Shown here piece after piece: positions 8,423 through 18,900 of a stretch of DNA of 64,000 nucleotides. Every line of letters begins with the position of its first letter. Position 1 is the stretch's first letter. The position numbers and the translations under genes are program-made. The notes under the pieces are model-generated. The model made no database searches. It was not told where the DNA came from and saw only the letters and a program-made list of their open reading frames with translations. The stretch is from assembly GCA_949283125.1 (NCBI GenBank), contig CASDRK010000001.1, forward strand, positions 1 through 64,000, written 5' to 3'. Origin of the DNA: an uncultured Clostridia bacterium (lineage in GTDB: Bacteria > Bacillota > Clostridia > Christensenellales > Borkfalkiaceae).

Positions 8423-10012
8423 ATGTGTTCGATAATAGCCTACGAGGGCAGGGACATATCCCTGCAGCAGCTCGACGAAGCCTTTTCGCGCTCGTACATG
8501 CGCGGCCCCGACGCGCGCTGCATTCAGACGCTCGCGGGGGGATATATAGGCTTCAACCGCCTTGCCATAATGGGGCTCTCCTCCCTCGGCATGCAGCCCT
8601 TTTCGCTCAAGGGCAATCAGGTGGTGTGCAACGGCGAAATATTCGGGTTCCGCGTAATACGCCGCCGTCTCATAGAGCAGGGCTACGAGTTCCGCTCCAA
8701 TTCCGACTGCGAGGTGCTTCTGCCCCTCTATGAGGAGTACGGCACGGATATGTTCGCCATGCTCGACGCCGAGTTCGCCATAATCATTTACGACAGAAAA
8801 ACGCAAAAATTCATCGCCGCGCGCGACCCCATAGGCATACGCCCGCTGTTCTACGCATATTCAAAAAGCGGCAACATCATGTTCGCTTCGGAGGCCAAGG
8901 TGCTTGTCCCGCTCGCGGACAAGGTGTTTCCCTTCCCTCCCGGTCACTACTACAGGGACGGGCGGTTCGTGTGCTACAGCGACATAGCGCGCGTCGACCG
9001 ATATCTCGTGGACAGCCACGACGAAATATACAAAAACATAAACAGGCTGCTCACCGAAGGCGTGGTAAAGCGTCTGGATTCCGATTCGCCCGTCGGCTTT
9101 CTGCTTTCGGGCGGGCTGGACAGTTCGCTCGTCTGCTCCATCGCCGCAAAGTACTACAAAAAGCAGGGTAAAAGCATACGCACCTTTGCCGTGGGCATGA
9201 GCGAGGACGCGATAGACCTAAAGTATGCCCGCCGGGTAGCCGACTACATAGGCAGTGAGCATACCGAAGTCTATATAAACAAGGACATAGTTCTGTCCAG
9301 CCTTGAAAAGGTGATACAGGTGCTGGAGACCTTCGACATAACCACCGTGCGCGCCTCCATGGGCATGTACCTCGTCTGCAAGGCCATACACGAGCAGACG
9401 GATATACGCGTGCTGCTGACGGGCGAAATTTCGGACGAGCTGTTCGGGTATAAGTACACCGATTACGCGCCCGACGCCGAGGAGTTCCAGAAGGAGAGCG
9501 CAAAGAGGATAAGGGAGCTGTATATGTACGACGTGCTGCGCGCCGACAGATGCATAGCCGGCAATTCGCTCGAGGCCCGCGTGCCCTTCGGCGATCTCGA
9601 GTTCGTAAAGTACGTCATGGCCATCGACCCGCAGAAAAAGCTAAACACCTACAACATGGGCAAATATCTTTTAAGGCGCTCGTTCGAAGGCGACTATCTC
9701 CCCCACGACATACTCTATCGTCAGAAGGCCGCCTTTTCGGACGCCGTCGGGCACTCCATGGTGGACTATCTTAAAGAGTATGCCGAAGGCATATATACGG
9801 ACGAACAGTTTGCAAAGCTGTCCGCAAAATACGGTCACGCCCGTCCGTTTACAAAGGAATCGCTGCTCTACCGCGAGATCTTCGAAAAGTATTATCCCGG
9901 TCAGGGACACATGATAAAAGATTTCTGGATGCCCAACAAAAACTGGGAAAACTGTGACGTCGACGACCCCTCCGCCCGCGTGCTCAAAAATTACGGCGAC
10001 AGCGGAGTGTAA
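8423..10012 (+). CDS. asnB: Asparagine synthetase B (glutamine-hydrolysing)
   Basis: 529 residues. Cys2 follows the initiator Met and is the nucleophile of the class II glutamine amidotransferase domain (about 1-190). The synthetase domain has the pyrophosphate loop SGGLDSS at 229-235. It makes asparagine from aspartate, ATP and glutamine. The start at 8423 is fixed by the required Cys2 and by AAGGAGG eight bases upstream; an in-frame ATG at 8339 follows the T-box terminator but would bury Cys2. It is controlled by the preceding T-box and followed by asnS. Confidence 0.95.
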   Translation: MCSIIAYEGRDISLQQLDEAFSRSYMRGPDARCIQTLAGGYIGFNRLAIMGLSSLGMQPFSLKGNQVVCNGEIFGFRVIRRRLIEQGYEFRSNSDCEVLLPLYEEYGTDMFAMLDAEFAIIIYDRKTQKFIAARDPIGIRPLFYAYSKSGNIMFASEAKVLVPLADKVFPFPPGHYYRDGRFVCYSDIARVDRYLVDSHDEIYKNINRLLTEGVVKRLDSDSPVGFLLSGGLDSSLVCSIAAKYYKKQGKSIRTFAVGMSEDAIDLKYARRVADYIGSEHTEVYINKDIVLSSLEKVIQVLETFDITTVRASMGMYLVCKAIHEQTDIRVLLTGEISDELFGYKYTDYAPDAEEFQKESAKRIRELYMYDVLRADRCIAGNSLEARVPFGDLEFVKYVMAIDPQKKLNTYNMGKYLLRRSFEGDYLPHDILYRQKAAFSDAVGHSMVDYLKEYAEGIYTDEQFAKLSAKYGHARPFTKESLLYREIFEKYYPGQGHMIKDFWMPNKNWENCDVDDPSARVLKNYGDSGV

Positions 10013-10086
10013 AAAAAGCCGGCGCCGTCCGGGCGGAGCCCCGCTCCGCAGGACATCCGTTCAATCACAGCAAAGGAGTAATCATC

Positions 10087-11466
10087 ATGAAACATACAGA
10101 CATCAGACAAATTCTTGCAAAGCCCGAAGAGTACTTCGGCAAACGCGTTGTGGTCTGCGGCTGGGTGCGCCTGTGCCGCGACAGCAAAAACATGGCATTT
10201 CTCTCCCTGAACGACGGCACCTCGCTGCCCCACCTGCAGATAGTTATCGACAAGGCAAAAGTCGCCCTGCCGGAAGGCGCGGCGCGCGTGGGCTCGTCCG
10301 TGAGGGTGGAGGGCGAAGTCGTCAAATCGCTCAACAAAAATCAGGCGGTGGAGGTCAACGCCGACGGCGTGGTCCTGCTGGGCGACTGCCCTTTGGACTA
10401 TCCCATACAGAAGGCGAAAACCTCGCTCGATTATCTCCGCACGCTGCCCCATCTGCGCGTGCGCACCAACACGTTCAACGCGGTGTTCAGGATAAGGAGC
10501 AGGCTGTCCGCGGCCATTCACCGCTACTTTCAGGAACGCGACTATATCTACGCCCACACGCCCATAATAACGGGCAGCGACTGCGAGGGCGCGGGCGAAA
10601 TTTTCCACGTCACCACGCTGGGCTATGCTCCGCAGTACAAGACGGCGGAGGAGTACAACGCCGCCGACTTCTTCGGCTGCAGCGCGGGCCTTACGGTCTC
10701 CGGCCAGCTCGAAGGCGAGGTCATGGCCATGGCTTTCGGCAAGATATATACCTTCGGCCCCACCTTCCGCGCCGAAAATTCCAACACCACCCGCCACGCC
10801 GCCGAATTCTGGCAGATAGAGCCCGAAGTCGCCTTTGCCGACATCGACGACATAATAGAGATAGCCACCGAATTCATCAAATATATAATAAAGGCCGTGC
10901 TGGATGAGTGCCCGGACGAGCTGGCTCTGCTCGAAAGGTTTTACGAGCCCGAACTTACGGCCAAGCTCGGCAAGGTCGTGGCCGACGACTTCGCCCGCGT
11001 GGACTATACGGACGCCGTGGAGATACTCAAAAAGAGCGGCCGGCAGTTCGTCTATCCCGTGGAGTGGGGGCTGGCCCTTCAGACCGAGCACGAGCGCTAT
11101 CTCACAGACGAAGTTTTCGGCCGCCCCGTGTTCGTGGTCAACTACCCCAAGGACGTAAAATCCTTTTACATGAAGCTGAACGCCGACGGCAAGACGGTGG
11201 CTGCCACCGATCTTCTCGTGCCCGGCGTGGGCGAAATAATAGGCTGCAGCGAACGCGAGGCCGACTACGACAAGCTTGTAAAGGTGATCAGGGAGCGCGG
11301 AATGAAGATGAGCGACTACGAAAACTACCTCGATCTGCGCAAGTTCGGCTCCGTTCCCCACAGCGGGTTCGGGCTGGGGCTGGAAAGAATACTCATGTAC
11401 ATCACGGGCATGGGCAACATCCGCGACACCATAGTGTTTCCCAGGGCAAAGGGCGAACTGCGCTGA
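10087..11466 (+). CDS. asnS: Asparaginyl-tRNA synthetase
   Basis: 459 residues, class II. An N-terminal OB-fold (GKRVVVCGWVRLCRDSKNM) precedes the catalytic domain with FRAENSNTTRHAAEFWQIE (motif 2 region) and GLGLERILMYITGMGNIRD (motif 3). The NTTRHAAEF sequence fits AsnRS rather than AspRS. The ribosome site AAAGGAG is close upstream. The gene lies 74 bases after asnB, and both enzymes change asparagine supply or use, which explains shared Asn T-box control. Confidence 0.95.
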   Translation: MKHTDIRQILAKPEEYFGKRVVVCGWVRLCRDSKNMAFLSLNDGTSLPHLQIVIDKAKVALPEGAARVGSSVRVEGEVVKSLNKNQAVEVNADGVVLLGDCPLDYPIQKAKTSLDYLRTLPHLRVRTNTFNAVFRIRSRLSAAIHRYFQERDYIYAHTPIITGSDCEGAGEIFHVTTLGYAPQYKTAEEYNAADFFGCSAGLTVSGQLEGEVMAMAFGKIYTFGPTFRAENSNTTRHAAEFWQIEPEVAFADIDDIIEIATEFIKYIIKAVLDECPDELALLERFYEPELTAKLGKVVADDFARVDYTDAVEILKKSGRQFVYPVEWGLALQTEHERYLTDEVFGRPVFVVNYPKDVKSFYMKLNADGKTVAATDLLVPGVGEIIGCSEREADYDKLVKVIRERGMKMSDYENYLDLRKFGSVPHSGFGLGLERILMYITGMGNIRDTIVFPRAKGELR

Positions 11467-11510
11467 CCGGCTCTGCCGGCGCGCGTCCGGAACGGGACGC
11501 ATTCTATGCA

Positions 11511-11552
11511 AAAACGGCGGCCGCCGCACATTTAAGTGCGGCGGCCGCTTCG
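11511..11552. terminator. Hairpin terminator between converging asnS and permease genes
   Basis: A 13-bp perfect stem (11517-11529 with 11536-11548) has an ATTTAA loop. The A-run on its left becomes T5 for the minus-strand operon. The right flank TTCGTCGTTT is a weak T-tract for asnS. Confidence 0.75.
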
Positions 11553-11600
11553 TCGTTTGCGGCGGAGCCGGGTCCGCGCGCTCTTCGGCGGCGTGCCCGG

Positions 11601-13934
11601 TCACGCCCCGTAGGCGAGCAGCGCGAACAGATCCACGGAATAACTCTGCATCCACAAATTTATCAGGCACAGCAGCGCCCCGCCCGCCAGCGCGCCCGCC
11701 GCAAGGGCAAGCGCAACCGTCAGCGCGGTCTCCCACGCCTTCATGGCGGCTATGCTCCCGCGCCGCATGCCGCACGAGGCAAACAGCGCAAACTGCTGCC
11801 GCCGCGCGCGGTAGCTCTCGTACAGGTTGTCGGCCAGTCCCGCCGCCGAAAAGAACGCCATGCAGGCGAACAGCAGGTAGCCGCAGGTTATGTACACGTC
11901 GAACATGGCGGTCTTCTGCTCAAAAAATTCGTCGGGCGTCATTATCACGGCCATGTCGGGCGCCATGCACGCGGCAAGCTCCGTCCGCAGCCGCTGCGCG
12001 TCGGCGCCTTCGGCGGCGGTGACGGACAGTATGTTGTATCCCATGCCGAAATGCGAACTGTCGAAAAAGATGGCGTTTACCGGCGAGGAGAATATTTCGG
12101 CGACCTTCAGCGACAGCCGTTCGCCGTCCACGGATATCGTAATGTCGTCGCCCACCGAATATGCGTGCAGGCGGGCATATGCCGCGGTGACGGCGGCGCA
12201 GTCGCCGCGCGGGGCGGAGGAGGGGCGAAGCTTTGGCGCGAGCGCTTCGTAGTCTTCGGCCGAAACGAGCAGTATGGAGCCGCCTGTGCCGTCGTAGAAC
12301 GAGCCCCAGTACAGCGAAACCGCGCTCCCCGTCCCGTCGCATTCCCTCACCCGCCCTATGGCGTTCTCGCCGGCGTTCAACAGCACATAGTCCGCGGGCA
12401 ATATGTCGCACGCGGCGGCTATGTATATCTCCCCGGAGACGGTGACGGCGGCCAGAGCGGCGCATACGGCCGCGAGTATGGCTAAAAGACGGCACGAGTT
12501 GTGCAGCGTTTTTACGGTGCGCGCGTTCTTCACCGCGCATATCAGGGCGGGACAGCGCGCCCTCGCGCCGCCGTCCGCCGCCGCGCTCAGCGCGCGCATT
12601 GCGGCGCGGAACAGCGGAGGGAGGGCGACGAACACAAACAGTATGACAAGTATCGTGGCGGCCACGGCAAAGGGCGCGTGCGCGGCCGTCGGAGTAAGCG
12701 CTGCGGCAAGCGCGCATGCGGCCGCCGCTCCGCCCGAAAGCGCAACGGCTATCGCCCCGCCCCGCCTGCGGCCGGGCGCGCGGGCGGAGACTTTTTGCCT
12801 TCCCGCAAAATAGAATCCCAGCGCGGTGAGCACGGCCGCGGCTCCCGTAACGCCCAGCGCTTCCAGACAGCCGAGCGCAAATCCGCCGCCGAACGGCTTT
12901 GTCGCGTATGCAAATCCGCCCATCCGGACTATGGCCGGCGCAACGGCGCAGGTCAGCGCCGCGCCCGCAATGCTGCCCGCCAGCCAGTACATAAGAATTT
13001 CGGCGCACTGCAGCCCCAGCAGGGCGCGCGGCGGCGCGCCGCTCAGCTCAAACAGCGCGTTTTCGCCCGCGCGCTGCATGGACAGTATGTAAAAACAGCA
13101 CAGCACCACCGCCGCCGCAACCACCGCTATGAATATTACAAGCACGTGTATCATTGACGACAGTGACGACAGGTTGGCCTGCGCGGCCATCAGGTCGGAA
13201 ACTATCGCCACGGTCTTGTCCGCAAAATCGGGCATTGCGCGCAGCGCGTCCGCGCATGCCGCGGCGTCCCGTTCCCCTACGTCTATGTATATGGTCGTGC
13301 ACAGGCCGAAATCTTCCCCGAGGGCGGCGATGAATGGCGAAGAGGCCGCCAGCGCCCTCACCACGCTTTTTACGGGTATCATCACCGAAAAATTGCCCAT
13401 GAAATCGTGCGGGGAAATGCCCTGCACGGTGTACTGCACATCGTGCCCCAGCACCTCCGCGCGCAGCGCGTCGCCCACGCTCAGGCCGTGCCGCCCCGCA
13501 AACGCCTGCGTCACGAACGCGCTCTCGTCCGCGTTGTCCTCCGTTACGGCGCCGTAGGCGGTGAACTCAAAGTCGAACATGCCGTCGGCCTGTTCAAAGT
13601 CCGTGGCCGCGGCTGCCGCCGTTTCGCCGCCCTCGCAAAATAGGGGCAGCTCGAAACTGCCGGCAACGGCCGCGTCCTTGTTAAGCGCGGCCAGCGCCGT
13701 TTGCGGCTGCATGAACCGGTTTTCCGTCCGGCTGTTCAGCGTCACGGTTATGTCCGCCCGCCCGTACGAGGCCGCCTGCCTTAAATACGTCTCCTCGGTC
13801 AGCCTGTCATATACGTTCAGCGACGAGGCCGCCAGCGCAAACGACAGCGTGAGTATCAGCACGCTCAAAACGGGCTGAAGGGGGCGGAGCTTTATGCTCC
13901 TTAATATGTGTTTTGCAAACAGTTTTATCCACAT
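11601..13934 (-). CDS. ABC transporter permease, FtsX/MacB type
   Basis: 777 residues. One membrane segment near the N-terminus (PVLSVLILTLSFALAASSL) is followed by an extracellular region. Two FtsX-like membrane blocks come next (around VLVIFIAVVAAAVVLCCFYIL and the C-terminal LLFACMAFFSAAGLADNLYES), with several hydrophobic helices between them. Such permeases work with a LolD-like ATPase in lipoprotein, peptide or stress functions. The start at 13934 overlaps the ATPase gene by 10 bases. It is the last gene of a three-gene operon with a lipoprotein. Confidence 0.9.
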   Translation of the reverse strand: MWIKLFAKHILRSIKLRPLQPVLSVLILTLSFALAASSLNVYDRLTEETYLRQAASYGRADITVTLNSRTENRFMQPQTALAALNKDAAVAGSFELPLFCEGGETAAAAATDFEQADGMFDFEFTAYGAVTEDNADESAFVTQAFAGRHGLSVGDALRAEVLGHDVQYTVQGISPHDFMGNFSVMIPVKSVVRALAASSPFIAALGEDFGLCTTIYIDVGERDAAACADALRAMPDFADKTVAIVSDLMAAQANLSSLSSMIHVLVIFIAVVAAAVVLCCFYILSMQRAGENALFELSGAPPRALLGLQCAEILMYWLAGSIAGAALTCAVAPAIVRMGGFAYATKPFGGGFALGCLEALGVTGAAAVLTALGFYFAGRQKVSARAPGRRRGGAIAVALSGGAAAACALAAALTPTAAHAPFAVAATILVILFVFVALPPLFRAAMRALSAAADGGARARCPALICAVKNARTVKTLHNSCRLLAILAAVCAALAAVTVSGEIYIAAACDILPADYVLLNAGENAIGRVRECDGTGSAVSLYWGSFYDGTGGSILLVSAEDYEALAPKLRPSSAPRGDCAAVTAAYARLHAYSVGDDITISVDGERLSLKVAEIFSSPVNAIFFDSSHFGMGYNILSVTAAEGADAQRLRTELAACMAPDMAVIMTPDEFFEQKTAMFDVYITCGYLLFACMAFFSAAGLADNLYESYRARRQQFALFASCGMRRGSIAAMKAWETALTVALALAAGALAGGALLCLINLWMQSYSVDLFALLAYGA

Positions 13935-14575
13935 ATCGCACCGTCTTTTATCCTGACCGTGCGCGTGCCGCAGGCGGCCATGGCGGCGCTGTGCGTCACC
14001 TGCACTATGGTGGTCCCGTTGCCGTTCACGTCCTTCAATAGCTCCATCACGGTCGACTGCATGGCACTGTCCAGCGCGCCCGTGGGCTCGTCCAGCACCA
14101 CGGCGAGCGGCCGGCATATCAGCGCGCGGGCTATCGCCACGCGCTGCTGCTGTCCGCCCGAAAGCTGGTCGGGAAATTTGTTCGTCATGCCGTTCAGCTT
14201 CAGTTTATGGCACAGCTCCTCCGCACGTTCGCGCGCGGCGCGCATGTCCCTGCCGGCCACGGCGGCGGGCAAAAGAATGTTCTCCCCGGCGGTCAGCGTG
14301 GATATCAGGCGGAAGGACTGGAACACAAATCCCATCTCCTCGGAGCGGAAGCGCGAAACGCGCGCCCCGTCGAAGGCGGAGATGTCCTCGCCCCTCCACA
14401 GCACGCGCCCGCCGTCGGGCGCCAGAAACCCGCCCATAACGTTTAAAAGCGTGCTCTTGCCGCTGCCGCTTTCGCCCATCACGGACAAAAATTCTCCGTC
14501 GTCTATCTTAAGGGACACGCCCCTTAAAACAGCTTCGCCGTTGTAGCTTTTTGTAATATTTTCAAGTTCTATCAT
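13925..14575 (-). CDS. ABC transporter ATP-binding protein, LolD/MacB type
   Basis: 216 residues. It has Walker A GESGSGKST, the signature LSGGQQQRVAIARAL, Walker B AVVLDEPTGALD, and a switch histidine in VTHSAAMA. It powers the FtsX-type permease encoded next. Its ATG overlaps the stop of the upstream lipoprotein gene (ATGA at 14575-14572), so all three genes should be translated together. Confidence 0.94.
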   Translation of the reverse strand: MIELENITKSYNGEAVLRGVSLKIDDGEFLSVMGESGSGKSTLLNVMGGFLAPDGGRVLWRGEDISAFDGARVSRFRSEEMGFVFQSFRLISTLTAGENILLPAAVAGRDMRAARERAEELCHKLKLNGMTNKFPDQLSGGQQQRVAIARALICRPLAVVLDEPTGALDSAMQSTVMELLKDVNGNGTTIVQVTHSAAMAACGTRTVRIKDGAICG

Positions 14576-15834
14576 CCGAAAAACAAAAATGCCGCCGCGG
14601 GCGCAATGCCCGCCGCATATCCCTTAAGCAATTCAATAAATCCCCGTTCTCCCGCGGCGCTTTCCAGCTCGCCCGCGGATACGGAAGGGAGTCCGGCTTT
14701 GAAGTCCGCATACTCCTGCCCGAAGCGGCCTAGCGCGGCTTTGTCGTACTCCGCCGCCGAAAAGCATGCGCACAGCGCGTAAAAAGTCTGCCATTCGTCC
14801 TCGCCGAACGCGGCGAACACCGAGGAAAGCAGCGCGTCGGCGTCGCCTTCGCGCAGCATTGCGGCCTGTTCGGCGGTCATGCGCGACTGCACGGTCTGCA
14901 AAAGCTCCGCAAACTCGTTCATGTCCGCGGCTATGGCGTCGGCGTCGCCCCTTTCAAAGGCGATGTCCATAAGTTCGCCGGCGTAACTTCCGTCGGCCAG
15001 TCTGCGCGCAAAGCTCAAAAGCGTCAGCCACCCGTCGTCGGGCAGGCGGATGGAGGTAAAGCTCTGCGCCTGTATCAGCGAAAGTATTTCGCCGTCGGTC
15101 AGCATGTCGGCGCCTTCGTCCCCCGCGGGGACGGCGGCCAGCACGCCGAGGGCGCACGCCGCCCGCAGCGCCGCGGCAAAATTGTCCCGCCCCACAAGCG
15201 TCTCCAGCGCCGCCTTTTCTTCGGCAAGCTGTTGCGCGCGCTCCAGAAGATAGGGGTAGCCGTACTCCTCGTAGCGCTCCAGATCGCTTTCGCGGCATAT
15301 GTCGTAATAGCACAGCGCAAAGGTATAGCACAGTCTGCCCGTGTCCTCGAACCCTATGGCCGAAGCCAGCCTGCCGTAAACGCGTATCAGCTCCGCGGGC
15401 GTCGCGTCGGGCAGCACGCCTTCGTCGGCGAGGGCGCAGGCTATGTCGGCCAGTCTGTCCGCGTCGGCGGCGGAAAACCCTTCGTTCAGCACCGCGCGGG
15501 TCGCGCTCGCGGCATAGCCGGCAAGATTTTCCGTCGTGGCCTGGGGCAGCGAGGTCATGCCGCTCTCCTTCAGCGCCGCGGCGCACATCAGCCTGTATAT
15601 TCCGTTTTCAAGCCGTTCGGCGCTCTCCTCCGGGTAGACGGGCGCGGGTGCGGGCGCGATATCTATGCCGTGCTGCACCACCTCGTCCCCGCCGCAGGCG
15701 GCGGCACAGGCGGCCGTCAGCGCGCAGGCGGCGGCCAGCGCGGCGCATATTATTTTCTTGAGCGCGGCCCCTTTTGCTCCGCCCCTCGCGGCGCGCCTAC
15801 CGCATGCAGGGTCTGTTGCGTTCTTTATCTTCAT
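14572..15834 (-). CDS. Predicted lipoprotein partner of the ABC transporter
   Basis: 420 residues; no named family recognised. A long basic N-region leads to a hydrophobic segment (KKIICAALAAACALTAAC) with a lipobox-like cysteine at about 43, then CGGD. The rest is mainly alpha-helical and acidic. The start MKIKN at 15834 is preferred because it sits just below a good promoter; an alternative ATG at 15876 lies above the promoter. Its place as first gene suggests a substrate-binding or accessory role for the transporter, which is inference. Confidence 0.75.
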   Translation of the reverse strand: MKIKNATDPACGRRAARGGAKGAALKKIICAALAAACALTAACAAACGGDEVVQHGIDIAPAPAPVYPEESAERLENGIYRLMCAAALKESGMTSLPQATTENLAGYAASATRAVLNEGFSAADADRLADIACALADEGVLPDATPAELIRVYGRLASAIGFEDTGRLCYTFALCYYDICRESDLERYEEYGYPYLLERAQQLAEEKAALETLVGRDNFAAALRAACALGVLAAVPAGDEGADMLTDGEILSLIQAQSFTSIRLPDDGWLTLLSFARRLADGSYAGELMDIAFERGDADAIAADMNEFAELLQTVQSRMTAEQAAMLREGDADALLSSVFAAFGEDEWQTFYALCACFSAAEYDKAALGRFGQEYADFKAGLPSVSAGELESAAGERGFIELLKGYAAGIAPAAAFLFFG

Positions 15835-15843
15835 GTCTGATTT

Positions 15844-15871
15844 ATTATAACATATTTCCCGGCGCGGACAA
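15844..15871 (-). promoter_or_regulatory. Promoter of the lipoprotein-ABC transporter operon
   Basis: On the minus strand: TTGTCC (15871-15866), 16 bases, TATAAT (15849-15844). The ATG at 15834 is nine bases further on, so the predicted 5' leader is only a few bases and has no ribosome site. Confidence 0.55.
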
Positions 15872-15892
15872 ATCATTTGCCTGCAATTTTTT

Positions 15893-15931
15893 GTAAAAAA
15901 ACGCCCGCCCGCGCAGTGTGCGCGGGCGGGC
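15893..15931 (-). terminator. Intrinsic terminator of the 1978-residue lipoprotein gene
   Basis: A 13-bp stem (15903-15915 with 15919-15931) is followed on the minus strand by a run of T7, just downstream of the stop at 15971. Confidence 0.85.
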
Positions 15932-15970
15932 AGCGCCGTTGCCGGCGCGCGTCGCCATGCGTTCAGGCCG

Positions 15971-18900
15971 TCATGCCTGAGCCCATATGTTGGTTACTTC
16001 GGGAGGGGTTATCATGATCCCCTCGCCCTCGTAGCCTTCGTAGGGGCTGTATTCGATGACTATTTCGAATACGCCGCCGCGGCCCATGTCCATCGTGTTC
16101 AGCGTGAACGTGCCGCTGTCGTGCAGATAGTCGTAGTGCTCGCCGTTGACATAGATGTAGCAGTCGCCGTTAAACTCTTCGGGCAGTGCGTAGCTGAACG
16201 ACAGTGCTTCGGCCACAGGGTCGCCGTCGAGGTTGTATTCAAGCTGCACCTGCATTACAAGCACGGCGTTCTGTCCGCCGTCTGCCGCAGCGCCTTCGCC
16301 GTTGTAGTAGAAGGAGTTGAGATTGCCGAAGTTGTAGTACTTCACGCCATCCGTGCCGAGATAGTCGTTGAGTTCGCTTTCGGTCAGGAACCCGCCGGAT
16401 ACGGCCGTTTCGGGAGCCGGATCGCCCCTTGCCGAAAGTGTGTCGCCTATCGTGTAGCGGTTGTCGCAATCGCTTACGAAGATGTCGCAGCCGATGTTCA
16501 CGGTGCCGATTATTATCTCTTCCTCGCCGCTGTTGAAGGCCGTCAGCAGGCCTGTGCCCTTGCCGTCGGTCACGGATGCGGCATATTCGGGAGCTTCGGG
16601 GTCGAAGCCCTCCACCGAAGAGGTGTCGAATGTGTTGTCGGTTATCGTCAGATATCTTCCGTCGTAGCTGTACACCGTCAGGCGGTAGCCGTTGAGGTCG
16701 ATGTTGTGCCCGTTCAGGTCGATGACTATGCCCTCGGCTCTGATATAGACGTTGTCCGTCAGCGTCCAGTCGCCGTTCAGCGTCAGCACAACGTTCATCA
16801 GCGTCTCGCAGCCGCCGCAGAAAGATTCGCTCGTTATGGTGGCCAGCTCCCCGGTCAGCCCCGCAAGGCCGTATTCGCTGCCCGTCAGGTACAGCGCGCT
16901 CGTTGCGAAATCGAAGTCCGAAGAGTAAACGTAGCTGTGGTAATACTGCACGTCGAAGTTTCTGTCGTTCGTCTTGCCGCACACATCGCAGGAGGAAACG
17001 GAATATCTTCCGTCCTCGCGGCAGTTTTCGCCGTACTCCGTGCGGCGGGAGTATTGGTGTTGCTCGCTTGTGTAGGAGTCAACTGCCTGCCATGTTCCGT
17101 TCGCGTATTTGTAGTATGTGTGGGCGGCGAGACATTCGCTGTAGTCATAGCTGTCCACTTCCAGACGCTTGTCGCTGTCGTCATCGTACAGCGTTATGAC
17201 CAGTCTGTCGCCGTTCGTCATATCGAAGTCGCACGTCACGTATTCGCCCGAATCCTCTATCCGTACATACGCGTAGCTCGCCGTGCCCTCAAGCGTATAC
17301 AGCCCGGCGTAGTGCTCCTGCGCATATGTGATGGCAAAGTCGGCGTTGTATATCTCGATACTGCTCGTCGAGCCGTCGTCGTTGTAGTAAACGCTGATAT
17401 AGAAGTTGTCTTTGGATAGCTCGTTGTACAGCTCTATGTGCAGAGAGTCCTTCTGTCCGCAGGCGGGGCAATAGCTGTAGCTGTAATAATACGTTTCGGC
17501 AAAGGAGAGGTCTGCCGTCATGCCCGTCTCCGCCAGAAGTATGTTGTTGAGCTCTTCTTTTACGCTCTCAATGGCATCGGGGTCGGTCTTCTCTCCGTCT
17601 CTCACAAAGGCGTGGCCGTGCGTCCGGGATACGAGCATTTCGGTAAAGCCGGCGTAGTCGGCGTTGCCCTTGTACTCTATGACCGTGGCCGTGCGGCACG
17701 TGCAGTCGTCGGGGTCTGTGCCGGAGTTGGTGTTGTACGTGTAGGTATATACGTTCAGGCCGCAGAGCGCGCAGTGTTCAAGCTCCGCCGTGCCGTAGTA
17801 GAATCCCGCAACGTCCAGACTTAACGCTTCAAGGTCGCCGAGCCTGACGTATTGCTCCGATATCTGCGCTTCGGCCGCCTCTGCCGCGCTGCCGTACAGC
17901 TCCTCGTCGTAGCCCTCGTACTCAAGCTTTTTGGTCAGGTTTTCAACCTCGAGCTCGTAGTCCGCGTCGGTCAGTATCTCCTTGGTCCATGCTTCGTGCG
18001 TTTTGTGCTCGTACAGGGACAAGCCGGTGTACTCGTAGCCGCACATTATGCAGGTGTTCACCCCTATGTAGCTCTCGTCGCCGCACTGGGTGGGAAGTTT
18101 GGTTATCTCTGCTTCATAGAAGTGGCCGTAGTTCCGCCTCGTGTACTTGTCGCCGCAGTGCTCGCACGTGTAGGTGAGTATCAGGCCGTCGTCACAGTTT
18201 GCGCTGCCGGGGGCGTAGGCCGCCTCCACTTTGTAGCTGTGCGCGGACTGGTAGGTTATCTCGCCCGTCTGCGTGTTGTAGTACGCCCAGCCGCTGACGG
18301 GGCTTGACGAAGGCAGCTGCACGGGGCGGCTTATCTGATTGCTCACCGCAACGGCCGTATATACGCCGTATTCGTCGCGCGTGAAGGTGCCTATCGTGTA
18401 TATCTCCTCAACGTAAGGGGCGTTCATGGATATGACGTTCAGGTAGAGCACGTCGTTGCAGTCGGGATGGACGTTTATCGCAAGTTCGGGCATGCCGTTC
18501 ACGCTGCCCACCCTCGAATAATACCTGGTTTCCAACAGTGTGCCGTAGTAATAGGTCATGCCGCCGTCGGTGTATTCCGAAAGTCCGATAGCGGCATATG
18601 CGTGCATGGTCACCGCGTAGTAATCGCCGTCCTCGTCGTTGGAGTATTCCACGGTCACGGGGTAGGGGTAGTTATAGGGGGCGTTGCCGCCTGCAAGTGT
18701 CATGTTCATGTGGTAGAACAGCTGCTTGAGCTCCTTATGCTCGGCCCATACGTCGGCGTTCACGTCGCCGTCCCCCTGCGAAGCTTCCAGCGAACCGTTC
18801 AGTTCATAGTCTTCGGGCGGTTCCGCGGGCTGTTGCTGGCCGCCGTCGCCCGTGCCGTTGTCGGGGTGTGCCGCGCTGCCGCCGAACATGTTTTCGATCA

